From positions 1-52,690 of the forward strand of contig JAUEPE010000047.1 of the NCBI GenBank assembly GCA_030403585.1: a DNA stretch of 52,690 bases, written 5' to 3'. This document shows, piece after piece, positions 1 through 8,327 of the stretch. Source of the stretch: Frankia sp. RB7 (GTDB lineage Bacteria > Pseudomonadota > Alphaproteobacteria > Rhizobiales > Xanthobacteraceae). Position numbers and translations under genes: made by a program. The stretch's first letter is position 1. Each line of letters begins with the position of its first letter. The notes under the pieces are model-generated. The model worked only from the letters and a program-made list of their open reading frames with translations, was not told the origin of the DNA and did not search any database.

Positions 1-48
1 GCCTGTTCCCATGTCCTGCCACGGGAGTTTTCCCTGGGAGGACGGACG

Positions 49-585
49 ATGTCTTACGACTCGGGTAGTTCAGGCGCCTGGCGCAGTGATGGCGCGGCTC
101 ACGCCTACGACCCCTATCTGCATCCGGAACTGTTCCGCGGCGTCGCGACGCGGCGGGTGTTCGCGTTCCTGATCGACATGGTCGTGATCTCCGTTCCCGT
201 CATCCTCAGCTACATCTTCATCGCATTGTTCGGCGTGGTGACGCTTGGCATCGGCTGGGCGCTGTTCTGGCTGGCGTGGCCGGCCTCGGTGGTCTGGGCC
301 ATCGTCTACTACGGCGCCTGCATCGGCGGCCCCTCGTCCGCGACGGTCGGGATGCGGATCATGGATCTGGAGTTGCGCACCTGGTACGGCGCGCCCGGCT
401 ACTTTGTCCTCGGCGCCACCCATGCCGTGCTGTTCTGGGTGACGGTCTCGTTCCTGTCGCCGTTCGTCGTGCTGGTCGGCCTGTTCAACGGCCGCCGGCG
501 GCTGCTCCAGGATTTCGTGCTGGGAACGGTCGTTATCAACAATTCCGTTCGGGCGCCGGTGCCCCAGGCGGCAAGGACCTACTAA
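49..585 (+). CDS. RDD family membrane protein
   Basis: A 178-residue protein with about three to four hydrophobic segments (roughly residues 38-62, 66-92 and 115-145). The first segment follows an ATRRVFAFLID stretch, which carries the Arg and Asp that name the RDD family, and a later GMRIMDLEL stretch and a RRRLLQDFVLG tail also fit. RDD proteins are small inner-membrane proteins; some are linked to ion exchange, but most have no defined role. The ATG is preceded by a good ribosome site (GGGAGGA, about 36-42). It lies about 100 nt upstream of bpt on the same strand. Family assignment is fairly secure; the function is unknown. Confidence 0.8.
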   Translation: MSYDSGSSGAWRSDGAAHAYDPYLHPELFRGVATRRVFAFLIDMVVISVPVILSYIFIALFGVVTLGIGWALFWLAWPASVVWAIVYYGACIGGPSSATVGMRIMDLELRTWYGAPGYFVLGATHAVLFWVTVSFLSPFVVLVGLFNGRRRLLQDFVLGTVVINNSVRAPVPQAARTY

Positions 586-689
586 CCAGGATCCGCTAGA
601 CTGGCTGATCTGACCTGCCAAGCAGAGCAATTGACCGGGGGCTTTCGTAGCGCGATGCTGATATTTATTTTGGAGGCCCACGACGTCCC

Positions 690-1466
690 TTGACCCAGCA
701 CTCGCGCGACACCCCCCAATTTTACCTCACGGCGCCGTCCCCCTGCCCGTATCTCCCGGGCCGGCATGAGCGCAAGGTGTTTACGCACCTCGTGGGCGAG
801 CGCGCCGGTGATCTCAACGACCTCCTGACCCATGGCGGGTTCCGCCGCAGCCAGTCGATCGCCTACCGGCCGGCATGCGACCAGTGCCGGGCCTGCGTCT
901 CGGTCCGGGTCGTCGCCAACGAGTTCCGCCCCTCCCGCAATTTTCGCAAGGTGATGGCGCGCAATTCCGACATCATCGGCGAGCAGCGCAGCGCGGTGCC
1001 GACCTCCGAACAATATTCAGTGTTTCGTGCCTATCTCGATTCCCGCCACCGCCATGGCGGCATGGCCGACATGACCGTGCTCGACTACGCCATGATGGTC
1101 GAGGACAGCCATGTCGAGACCCGCATCATCGAATACCGCAAGCGCGGCCCCGACAGCGGCATCACCGGCCGCGGCGAGGAGCTGATCGCGGTCGCGCTGA
1201 CCGACGTGCTCAGCGACGGCCTGTCGATGGTGTATTCCTTCTTCGAGCCGGGCCAGGTCAGCCGCTCGATGGGCACCTTCATGATCCTCGACCACATCGC
1301 GCGCGCCCGCCGTCAGGGCCTGCCCTACGTCTATCTCGGCTACTGGATCGAGGGCTCCAAGAAGATGGACTACAAGGCCCGCTTCCTGCCGCAACAGCGC
1401 CTCGCGCCGTCAGGCTGGCTGCGCATCGACGCGCACGGTGATGCGGCGTCCGAGCCGCAGGATTAG
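690..1466 (+). CDS. bpt: Aspartate/glutamate leucyltransferase (N-end rule, Bpt)
   Basis: A 258-residue member of the bacterial arginyl/leucyl-tRNA-protein transferase family. It transfers leucine from Leu-tRNA to proteins with N-terminal Asp or Glu, marking them for ClpAP-type degradation. The N-terminal domain shows CPYLPGR and the Cys-rich RPACDQCRACVSVRV signature. The C-terminal half has the GNAT-like core ending in VYLGYWIEGSKKMDYKARF. The length is typical. The start is a TTG at 690, chosen because GGAGG lies at 672-676 and the N-terminal family sequence begins at once. No partner genes of the pathway are adjacent. Confidence 0.9.
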   Translation: MTQHSRDTPQFYLTAPSPCPYLPGRHERKVFTHLVGERAGDLNDLLTHGGFRRSQSIAYRPACDQCRACVSVRVVANEFRPSRNFRKVMARNSDIIGEQRSAVPTSEQYSVFRAYLDSRHRHGGMADMTVLDYAMMVEDSHVETRIIEYRKRGPDSGITGRGEELIAVALTDVLSDGLSMVYSFFEPGQVSRSMGTFMILDHIARARRQGLPYVYLGYWIEGSKKMDYKARFLPQQRLAPSGWLRIDAHGDAASEPQD

Positions 1467-1502
1467 GAAGCTGTGGTTCGACGGCGTGCGGCGAGCATAG
1501 GC

Positions 1503-1988
1503 ATGCGCCTGCCATCTGCACGTTCTGTCCTATTCGCACTCTCGTTGATCATGCCGTCGAGCATCACCGCCTATGCTTGTGACGTCGGCCACAAAGAATA
1601 TTTTGGCCGCTGTATCGCGGTGACGCCTCTCGCCACGAAGCTTCTCACGTTCCTCAAGGACTACGGCCAGCCGATCGGCAAGGTTGGCGAGGTCGCCGAT
1701 CTCTTTGCGCCAGACCTGCCCTTGTTCGACAAGCCCGAGCCTGGCCGCAAGATCATTCACACATGGCGGCGCCCGAATGCGGACGTCGAATCCGAGGCCC
1801 GGATCGAGGACGTTCTTCCCGATTTCTATGTCGTGACGGTGAGCGTGTACGAGGGCCCAACATCATGCGGGATCGACGAGTTCAAGCAGAAGGGACCGAA
1901 GACGACGTTGCGGGGCTACGTGCCGAAATCCAGCCCGAAAGGACTGCCGTCGCTCTGGAAGTTCAAGCACATGAACGGGCTGTGCTAG
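1503..1988 (+). CDS. Hypothetical exported protein
   Basis: A 161-residue protein that I do not recognise. The ATG at 1503 gives a clean signal peptide (Arg-containing n-region, hydrophobic LFALSLIMPSS, then an Ala-Tyr-Ala site near residue 24), so the mature protein would be periplasmic. An in-frame GTG at 1473 would add ten residues in front of the signal and is less likely. The mature part has four cysteines (CD near the new N-terminus, FGRC, TSCG and the C-terminal Cys), which could form two disulfides. It follows bpt by 36 nt and might be co-transcribed. Confidence 0.6.
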   Translation: MRLPSARSVLFALSLIMPSSITAYACDVGHKEYFGRCIAVTPLATKLLTFLKDYGQPIGKVGEVADLFAPDLPLFDKPEPGRKIIHTWRRPNADVESEARIEDVLPDFYVVTVSVYEGPTSCGIDEFKQKGPKTTLRGYVPKSSPKGLPSLWKFKHMNGLC

Positions 1989-2052
1989 CGGCCACGGAAG
2001 CCCCTATGGGCAAACGCTCAGTGCAGGCGCCGCGCGGTTGCCGGTATCGATC

Positions 2053-2099
2053 TTGACACCTTGCGCGCTAGATATACATACTTCGTCGTGTATATCTAG
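2053..2099 (+). promoter_or_regulatory. vapBC promoter with overlapping palindromic operator
   Basis: A consensus -35 (TTGACA, 2053-2058) precedes a weak -10 (CATACT, 2077-2082; 18-nt spacer). A perfect inverted repeat with 11-bp arms, CTAGATATACA (2068-2078) and TGTATATCTAG (2089-2099), separated by 10 nt, covers the -10 region. AbrB/MazE-type antitoxins normally bind such dyads to repress their own operon, so this is the likely VapB/VapBC operator. The ribosome site GGAGGT follows at 2101-2106. Confidence 0.75.
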
Positions 2100-2113
2100 C
2101 GGAGGTAAATGAA

Positions 2114-2344
2114 ATGCAGGTCGCCAAATGGGGAAATAGCCTTGCAGTCCGCCTTCCCGCCACCGTCGTCGAGGCGCTTCAGTTGAAGGAAGGCGATGAG
2201 ATCGAAATTCACGTTGCAGGAGAGCGGGAGTTCGGTGTGGCGCGCAAGCCGGACCGTGCCGAATTGCTAAAGCGTCTTCGTGACCTTCGCGGCAGCCTTC
2301 CTGTCGACTTCAAGTTCGACCGAGAAGAAGCGAATGCCCGCTAG
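2114..2344 (+). CDS. vapB: VapB-type antitoxin, SpoVT-AbrB domain
   Basis: A 76-residue antitoxin. The N-terminal half is a swapped-hairpin AbrB/MazE DNA-binding domain, recognisable from KWGNSLAVRLPATVVEAL and then LKEGDEIEIHV. The charged C-terminal tail is the usual toxin-binding part. It should neutralise the downstream PIN toxin and repress the operon through the dyad just upstream. The start is fixed by GGAGGT at 2101-2106. Its stop overlaps the toxin start by 11 nt, implying translational coupling. Confidence 0.88.
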   Translation: MQVAKWGNSLAVRLPATVVEALQLKEGDEIEIHVAGEREFGVARKPDRAELLKRLRDLRGSLPVDFKFDREEANAR

Positions 2345-2732
2345 CTTCTTCGACACCAACGTCCTCGTCTATCTCGTGTCAGGCGATGCGACGAAGGCTG
2401 ATCGCGCCGAGCAGACTCTTTCCCGCGGGGGCGTGATCAGCGTGCAGGTGCTCAACGAACTTGCCAACGTAGCCCGCCGGAAAATGCAATTGTCGTGGCG
2501 GGAGACACACACCTTCCTGGACTCGTTACGCGGACTACTTACGATCCATCCCGTCACGTTGGATATTCATGATACCGGCCTGAGCCTTGCCGAACGCTAT
2601 GGAATGGCGACCTATGACGCGATGATCGCAGCCTCGGCGCTTCACGCGGGATGCCAGACATTGCTATCCGAAGACTTCCAACATGGGATGGTATTGAAGG
2701 AAGGCCTTCGCATCACCAATCCATTTGTGTGA
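2334..2732 (+). CDS. vapC: VapC-type PIN-domain ribonuclease toxin
   Basis: A 132-residue PIN-domain protein, the predicted endoribonuclease toxin of the pair. The four acidic metal-binding residues are visible: Asp7 (FFDTNVLVY), Glu42 (LNELANVARR), Asp95 (ATYDAMIAASA) and Asp114 (SEDFQHG). The toxin should therefore be intact. An upstream in-frame ATG at 2280 would add 18 residues encoded inside vapB with no family resemblance. The ATG at 2334 puts the first PIN strand at the N-terminus, as is usual. VapC enzymes usually cleave tRNA or rRNA; the target here cannot be read from the sequence. Confidence 0.9.
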   Translation: MPASFFDTNVLVYLVSGDATKADRAEQTLSRGGVISVQVLNELANVARRKMQLSWRETHTFLDSLRGLLTIHPVTLDIHDTGLSLAERYGMATYDAMIAASALHAGCQTLLSEDFQHGMVLKEGLRITNPFV

Positions 2733-2768
2733 AATCCACCGCTGGGCCGAACGGTCCCCGTGGCGCCT

Positions 2769-4121
2769 TCACCCAAACAGCACATCCACCAGCAGCTTTA
2801 CGTTCAGAACCAGGATCACACCAGCGACGATCCACGAGATCGCGGTGACCCACGCGGGAATCGCGAACTGGCCCATCTTGCGGCGGTCGGAGACGAAGCG
2901 AACCAGCGGGATGACCGCGAAGGGCAACTGCATCGACAGCACGACCTGGCTGAACACCAGCAGATCCGCCGTGCCGCGCTCGCCATAGATCGCGGTGACG
3001 ATGATGACCGGAACGATGGCGATACCGCGCGTCAGCAGGCGGCGCGCCCAGCTCGGCAGGCGCAAATCGAGAAAGCCTTCCATCACGATCTGGCCGGCAA
3101 GCGTCGCCGTCACCGTCGAGTTGAGGCCTGAGGCGAGCAGCGCAATCGCAAACAGTGTCGAGGCGATGCCGAGGCCGAGCAGCGGCGAGAGAAGCTCGAA
3201 GGCCTGGCCGATTTCGGCGACATCCGAATGGCCGCTCTTGTGGAACGTCGCGGCGGCCACGACGAGGATCGCAGCGTTGATGAACAGCGCCAGCATCAGC
3301 GCGATGGTGGAATCCGTCGTCGCCCATTTGATCGCCTCGCGACGGCCATCGTCGTTGCGCGCATAGGCGCGCGTCTGCACGATCGATGAGTGCAGATAGA
3401 GATTATGCGGCATCACGGTCGCGCCGATGATGCCGATCGCGATGTAGAGCATTTCAGGATTGGTGATGATCTCGGCCTTCGGCATGAAGCCGTGCAGGAC
3501 GTCCGCCACCGGCGGCGCCGCGGCCACGATCTGGACCGCAAAGCAGACCGCGATCACCACGAGCAGCGCCATCACGAAAGCTTCGAGGAAGCGGAATCCG
3601 CGGTTCATCAGGAGCAGCAGCAGGAAGGCATCCAGTGCAGCAAGCAGCGCGCCGCCAATCAGGGGAATGCCGAACAACAGCTTCAGCGCGATCGCGGTGC
3701 CGATGACCTCGGCGAGATCGCAGGCAACGATCGCCGCCTCGCAGGCGAGCCAGAGCATGAAATTCGTCGCGGGCGAATAGGTGGCGCGGCAGGCCTGCGC
3801 GAGGTCTCGATCGGTGACGATGCCCAGCCGTGCTGCCAGCGCCTGCAACAGGATCGCCATCAAATTCGAGAGCAGGATGACCGAGAGCAGCGTGTAGCCG
3901 AACTTCGACCCGCCGGCGAGATCGGTCGCCCAGTTGCCGGGGTCCATGTAGCCGACCGAGACGAGATAGCCCGGGCCGACGAAGGCGAGCAGCCGGCGCC
4001 ACCACACCCCCGCTGTTGGGACTGCGACGGAGGCATTCACCTCGGCCAGGCTCTTGGTGGTCGGCGCGTCGGTGCGCCAGCCGGCGGCGTCGGGAGTCAG
4101 CTCGGGAGATCGGGCATCCAT
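2769..4121 (-). CDS. mntH: Nramp-family Mn2+/divalent metal transporter
   Basis: A 450-residue polytopic membrane protein of the Nramp/MntH family, which imports Mn2+ (and often Fe2+) with protons. The hallmark metal-site motif GYMDPGNWATD lies in the first membrane helix, and the helix-6 motif appears as ATVMPHNLYLHSS. About 11 membrane segments fill the rest. An in-frame ATG at 4172 exists, but the 51 nt between the two starts contain the Mur-type box, so the start at 4121 (MDARSPEL) is preferred. The gene stands alone, convergent with vapC. Confidence 0.92.
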   Translation of the reverse strand: MDARSPELTPDAAGWRTDAPTTKSLAEVNASVAVPTAGVWWRRLLAFVGPGYLVSVGYMDPGNWATDLAGGSKFGYTLLSVILLSNLMAILLQALAARLGIVTDRDLAQACRATYSPATNFMLWLACEAAIVACDLAEVIGTAIALKLLFGIPLIGGALLAALDAFLLLLLMNRGFRFLEAFVMALLVVIAVCFAVQIVAAAPPVADVLHGFMPKAEIITNPEMLYIAIGIIGATVMPHNLYLHSSIVQTRAYARNDDGRREAIKWATTDSTIALMLALFINAAILVVAAATFHKSGHSDVAEIGQAFELLSPLLGLGIASTLFAIALLASGLNSTVTATLAGQIVMEGFLDLRLPSWARRLLTRGIAIVPVIIVTAIYGERGTADLLVFSQVVLSMQLPFAVIPLVRFVSDRRKMGQFAIPAWVTAISWIVAGVILVLNVKLLVDVLFG

Positions 4122-4149
4122 GCTGGCACAATACCGAAGTCGCACCTTA

Positions 4150-4166
4150 TTGCAACTAATTTGCAA
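4150..4166 (-). promoter_or_regulatory. Candidate Mur (manganese-responsive Fur-type) operator of mntH
   Basis: The 17-bp dyad TTGCAACTAATTTGCAA consists of two TTGCAA hexamers around a 5-bp AT-rich centre, 28 nt upstream of the chosen mntH start. In rhizobia mntH is repressed by the Fur homologue Mur under high manganese through TGCAA-rich boxes. The match in position and sequence makes this a good candidate; binding has not been shown. Confidence 0.6.
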
Positions 4167-4290
4167 CTGCATCTAGCCGCATCGGTTCCCGCCGCGGCCA
4201 GGTTACGCCCGACCCTGTCGGGAAGCGGGTGGGTTTGGCCGTCCCCTGAGGCCGATAGTGGCGTCAATCCGACTTAGCAGGAAATGCGCC

Positions 4291-5535
4291 ATGTCAAATG
4301 CCCCTCACCTTCCTGACACCTTCAACCGCCTCGCCTGGTCCAATCTCGCGGCACAGTCGGCCGAGCAGATCGCACTGGCCGCAGCCCCGATCGTCGCCGT
4401 GCTGACGCTCGGCGTCGCCGAAGGCCAGACCGGACTGCTCCAGACCGCCCTCACCTTGCCATTCGTGCTGTTCGCCATCCCGGCCGGCTTGCTCGCCGAT
4501 CGCATCTCGCGCCGCTCGCTGATGGCGGGCGCCGAGGCGCTCCGGGCGGCGGCGCTCGCAGCGATCGTGCTGCTGCTCGGGCTCGGCGCGCTCAATCTGT
4601 CGCTGCTGGCTCTGCTCGGCTTTGCTGCCGTGTGCGGCACCGTCGTCTACAGCGTGGCCGCGCCGGCGCTGGTGCCCTCGCTGGTGAGCGCGGAGCTGTT
4701 GCCGGCTGCCAATGCCCGCATCGAGCTTGCACGCACCATCGCCTTTGCAAGCGGCCCTGCGCTCGGCGGCGCGCTGGTCGGCTGGTGGGGCGCGAGCCCG
4801 GCATTCGGCTTTGCCGCCGCGCTCTCGGCGATCGCCGTAGTGCTGCTCTCCGGCATCTACGAGCCCGCGCGTGCGCCTGCGCCGCGCCGTCATCCGTACC
4901 AGGACTTCCGTGAAGGCGCGGCCTTCGTGTTTCACCATCCGCTGCTGCGGCCGGTGTTCATCACGCAATTCATCTTCAACACCGGCTGGTTCCTGCAGAT
5001 CGCGGTGTTCGTGCCTTATGCCGTGCGCCATCTCGGGCTGACCGCCGCCGGTGTCGGCGCCGTGCTGACGATGTACGGCGTCGGCATGGTGATCGGCGCG
5101 CTGTTCGCCACCCGCGTGATGAAACGCATCGCCTTCGGCACCGTGGTCGGCCTCGGCCCGGTCACCGGTTTCGTCGCCGCTGTCGTGATGGCGCTGACGG
5201 TGCTGGTGCCATCGCCGTGGCTCGCTGCCTTGAGCTTCTTCCTGCTCGGCGTCGGGCCGATCCTGTGGGTGATCTCGACCACGACGCTGCGCCAGTCGGT
5301 GACGCCGCCACGGCTATTGGGGCGCGTCTCCGCCATCAACATCATGAGCTATGGCGCGCGGCCGCTAGGATCGGCGCTCGGAGCCATCGTCGGCGGATTT
5401 TACAGTGCGGAAGCGTGTCTCTACTTCGCCGCAGCCGTGTTCGGCGTGCAGGCGCTGGTGATTTGGCTCTCGCCTGCGGTGGCGCTGGATCGGCAGCCGG
5501 CCATGGTGGGGGACGAGGTGGCTGCGAGGTGCTAA
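4291..5535 (+). CDS. MFS transporter (MFS_3-like)
   Basis: A 414-residue major facilitator with 10-12 hydrophobic segments. The loop-2/3 signature appears as AGLLADRISRRSLM, the usual GxLaDRxxRR. Overall it resembles the EntS/MFS_3 branch, which includes exporters of siderophores and small molecules, but no substrate can be assigned. The ATG at 4291 is favoured over an in-frame GTG at 4258 because an AGGAA ribosome site precedes it and the hydrophobic core then begins at a normal distance. Its stop overlaps the stop of the convergent cyclase gene by 4 nt (5532-5535). Confidence 0.82.
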   Translation: MSNAPHLPDTFNRLAWSNLAAQSAEQIALAAAPIVAVLTLGVAEGQTGLLQTALTLPFVLFAIPAGLLADRISRRSLMAGAEALRAAALAAIVLLLGLGALNLSLLALLGFAAVCGTVVYSVAAPALVPSLVSAELLPAANARIELARTIAFASGPALGGALVGWWGASPAFGFAAALSAIAVVLLSGIYEPARAPAPRRHPYQDFREGAAFVFHHPLLRPVFITQFIFNTGWFLQIAVFVPYAVRHLGLTAAGVGAVLTMYGVGMVIGALFATRVMKRIAFGTVVGLGPVTGFVAAVVMALTVLVPSPWLAALSFFLLGVGPILWVISTTTLRQSVTPPRLLGRVSAINIMSYGARPLGSALGAIVGGFYSAEACLYFAAAVFGVQALVIWLSPAVALDRQPAMVGDEVAARC

Positions 5536-6791
5536 TTCGCCAGATACCGCTCGTAACTCCCCGTCACCGACTCGCTTGCATCGACCTCGGGATCGAGCGT
5601 GTAGAGATCCTGCGCGCGGCCGATGCCGCGTAGCGCGTAGCGGCCGGTCGAGACGAGGTAGCGGCGGCCGGCGGCATCGAGGCCCTTGTAGAATTCCGCT
5701 GATGCCAAGAGCTCACGATCGACCGAGCGGCTCATCGAAGCGATGCGGCTGACCTCGTTGACGGTCGGGCCGACCACGGTGAAATCGAGTCGATCCTCGC
5801 TGCCGATATTGCCGTAAAAGACCTCGCCGACATGCAAGCCGATATAGGCCGACGTGGTGGGACGTCCATCGGCTTCCCGGCGCGCGTTCAGCGCCGCGAC
5901 GTTCTTGCGAAACAAATGCTCGGCGCGCAGCCCGGCGCGCCGCGCATGCGCCATGTCCTCGCCGGTGAACATCGCCAGCACGCCGTCGCCGATCAGCTTC
6001 AGCACGTCGCCGCCGGCCTCGTGGATCGCGTCGATCACGGCTTGCGCATAGTCGTTGAGGAACGGGATGATCTCGTCGGGGCCGATGCTCTCGCTGATCC
6101 CGGTCGAGCCGCGCAAATCAGAATACCAGAGCACGGCGTTGATGCGCTCGGTGACGCCGCGCGAGATGCGTCCGCCCAGCACCTGTTCGGAGGCGCCGCG
6201 CCCAAGATAGACGCGCCCGAGCGTGCGGGCGATGTCGACCTGCTGCGCCGATTTGATCGCGAGCCCCAGCACCGGCACGAGATCGCGTAAGGCCTCCAGC
6301 TCGGCTTCGTCAAAGCCTTCATCGCGGCGCGTGGTCCAGCAGGAATAGAGACAATCCATCAGGCCGAGCGCGCCGTTCTCGCCGAAGCGATGCACGAAGG
6401 CGAGATAATGCTTGTGGCCCTTTTCGACGAGCTCCCCGATCTGCGAGAAGTCCATCGAGGGCGCATCGGCCAGATCGATCACCATCTCGTCGTGGCCGTG
6501 CTCGAGCATGTGGAAGAACACCGATTGGCGCCAGCTCTTGGCCGCGTCGCCCTCGGCGGTCGAGCCGTACTCGAACATGTCGCTCTCGTTGCTGGCCCGG
6601 TCGCTCCAGCGGAAGCCGCGGCCCTCATAGATCGGATGCAGCGTGTCGATGACGACGAGCCCGCGCGAAAGTTCCAGCCCTTCGGCGCGGCAGCGCTCGC
6701 AGAAGCCGCGCAGCAGCTCGTTTTCGGGCAGGCCGGTGAGGCCCTGACCGGTCAGCCAGTTCATCAGCGCGAGGCGCGAGGTCAATTGCAT
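5532..6791 (-). CDS. Class III adenylate/guanylate cyclase
   Basis: A 419-residue protein. The C-terminal cyclase homology domain (about 215-390) appears catalytically complete. The metal-binding aspartates are Asp225 (WYSDLRGSTG) and Asp269 (KLIGDGVLAMF). Lys265 and the LDFTVVGPTVNEVSRI block supply the purine- and transition-state-contacting residues, and the Lys/Asp pair points to ATP as substrate. Residues 1-200 contain no membrane segment and do not look like a domain I can name with certainty; they are probably a cytosolic sensor. The gene is monocistronic and divergent from the next MFS gene. Confidence 0.85.
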   Translation of the reverse strand: MQLTSRLALMNWLTGQGLTGLPENELLRGFCERCRAEGLELSRGLVVIDTLHPIYEGRGFRWSDRASNESDMFEYGSTAEGDAAKSWRQSVFFHMLEHGHDEMVIDLADAPSMDFSQIGELVEKGHKHYLAFVHRFGENGALGLMDCLYSCWTTRRDEGFDEAELEALRDLVPVLGLAIKSAQQVDIARTLGRVYLGRGASEQVLGGRISRGVTERINAVLWYSDLRGSTGISESIGPDEIIPFLNDYAQAVIDAIHEAGGDVLKLIGDGVLAMFTGEDMAHARRAGLRAEHLFRKNVAALNARREADGRPTTSAYIGLHVGEVFYGNIGSEDRLDFTVVGPTVNEVSRIASMSRSVDRELLASAEFYKGLDAAGRRYLVSTGRYALRGIGRAQDLYTLDPEVDASESVTGSYERYLAN

Positions 6792-6946
6792 AGGCCATTA
6801 TGGCGTGCATTCGTGACGAGCGAAAGGCCGGGCACAACCAAGGCTCCCGCCCGCAGCAGGTCGAATATGCCGCGGACGCTGTTGACGCGCGCGCGCCTCG
6901 GACCGCAAATGCAAGTGATGACATCGACGACCAGACATACGGCGAC

Positions 6947-8104
6947 ATGAGCCAGCGCCAGCTCCCCATCATCCTGGCGCTCGGCACGACGCAGACCCTG
7001 GCCTGGGCCTCGAGCTATTATTTGCCGGCCCTGCTTGCGGATCCGATGGCGCACGACCTCGGCATCTCCACCAACTGGATCTTTGGCGCGTTCTCGGCCT
7101 CGCTCGTGATCTCCGCGATGCTGGGGCCGCGCATCGGGCGGCAGATCGATCTCGTCGGTGGGCGCCAGGTGCTGTCGGCCTCGAACCTGATCATTGCCGC
7201 CGGCCTCGTCCTGCTGGGTTTCTCGCAATCCGTTCCAGTGATGGCGTTCGCCTGGCTCGTGCTCGGCATCGGCATGGCGATGGGGCTCTACGACGCCGCC
7301 TTCGCCGCGCTCGGCCGCATCTACGGCACCGAGGCCCGCGGCTCGATCACCGGCATTACGCTGATGGCGGGTTTTGCCTCGACCGTCGGCTGGCCCCTAA
7401 CCGCCTGGGGGCTCGCCCATATCGGCTGGCGCGATACATGTTTCGCCTGGGCTGCCGCCAACATCCTGATCGGCCTGCCCCTCAATTTCTTCATGCTGCC
7501 GACGATCAAGGGCGCCAGGCAGGCCGCCGCGACGGCGGAGAAGCCGCATGTCCCGCTCGACCGGACCATGATCCTGCTCGCCTTTGTCTTTGCCGCGGTG
7601 TGGACCGTTACCGGCGCCATGGCGGTGCATTTCCCGCGCATCCTGGAGGCAACCGGCGCGACGCATGTCGAGGCGATCGCGGCCGGCGCACTGATCGGCC
7701 CGGCCCAAGTGATCGCGCGCATCCTCGAGGCGAGCGTTCTGAAACGCTTCCATCCACTGTGGTCGACGCGGCTCGCCTGCCTCACCCACCCGATCGGAGC
7801 CGCCGTCGTCGCCGTCTTCGGCGCGCCCGCTGCGAGTGCCTTTGCGCTGCTGCACGGCTCCGGCAACGGCATTTTGACGATCGCCCGCGGAACCTTGCCG
7901 CTCTCGATCTTCGGCCCGAAAGATTTCGGCTATCGCCTCGGTATCATCGGCGCCCCGGCGCGGATGGCGCAGGCGATAGCACCGCTGGCCTTCGGTCTGC
8001 TGATCGACGTGATGGGGGCGAAGGTGCTGATGGTCTCGTCCGCGCTCAGCCTGTCGGCACTGGCTGCGCTGTTCCTGATCCGCGCCGAGAAGCGGCCGGA
8101 TTGA
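6947..8104 (+). CDS. MFS transporter
   Basis: A 385-residue major facilitator with about 12 hydrophobic segments. The reading frame is open from 6800, but the first 49 residues of that longer version are polar and atypical. The ATG at 6947 (MSQRQLPIILALGTTQTLAW) places the first membrane helix at the N-terminus, as in relatives. The loop after helix 2 reads GPRIGRQIDLVGGRQVL, a version of the MFS signature. Substrate unknown. It lies 155 nt from the divergent cyclase gene, so the two may share a control region. Confidence 0.8.
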   Translation: MSQRQLPIILALGTTQTLAWASSYYLPALLADPMAHDLGISTNWIFGAFSASLVISAMLGPRIGRQIDLVGGRQVLSASNLIIAAGLVLLGFSQSVPVMAFAWLVLGIGMAMGLYDAAFAALGRIYGTEARGSITGITLMAGFASTVGWPLTAWGLAHIGWRDTCFAWAAANILIGLPLNFFMLPTIKGARQAAATAEKPHVPLDRTMILLAFVFAAVWTVTGAMAVHFPRILEATGATHVEAIAAGALIGPAQVIARILEASVLKRFHPLWSTRLACLTHPIGAAVVAVFGAPAASAFALLHGSGNGILTIARGTLPLSIFGPKDFGYRLGIIGAPARMAQAIAPLAFGLLIDVMGAKVLMVSSALSLSALAALFLIRAEKRPD

Positions 8105-8135
8105 CCCTGCCACCGCTTTCGCGCACAAGCGCAGC

Positions 8136-8327
8136 ATGACCGAAGACAAAACCCCGCCCCGCACCTTCAAAGGCCTCCTGCGCTGGGCCATGACGCCGCC
8201 GCAGGTCTGGGGCGTCTATCTCCTCGCCATTCTGCTGGTGTGGCTACTCTCGTTCTATGCCGGCACGCTGAAGCCTAAGAAGACGCCGGAGGGCGGCCCG
8301 CCGCCAGTCACCGCGCCGAAAAGCTAA
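8136..8327 (+). CDS. Small single-span membrane protein
   Basis: A 63-residue unknown protein with one clear membrane helix (about residues 25-43, WGVYLLAILLVWLLSFYAG), a basic N-terminal side and a Pro-rich C-terminus. It starts 31 nt after the MFS gene on the same strand and probably shares its transcript. Its last four bases overlap the end of the convergent EamA gene. There is no family I can name. Confidence 0.55.
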   Translation: MTEDKTPPRTFKGLLRWAMTPPQVWGVYLLAILLVWLLSFYAGTLKPKKTPEGGPPPVTAPKS

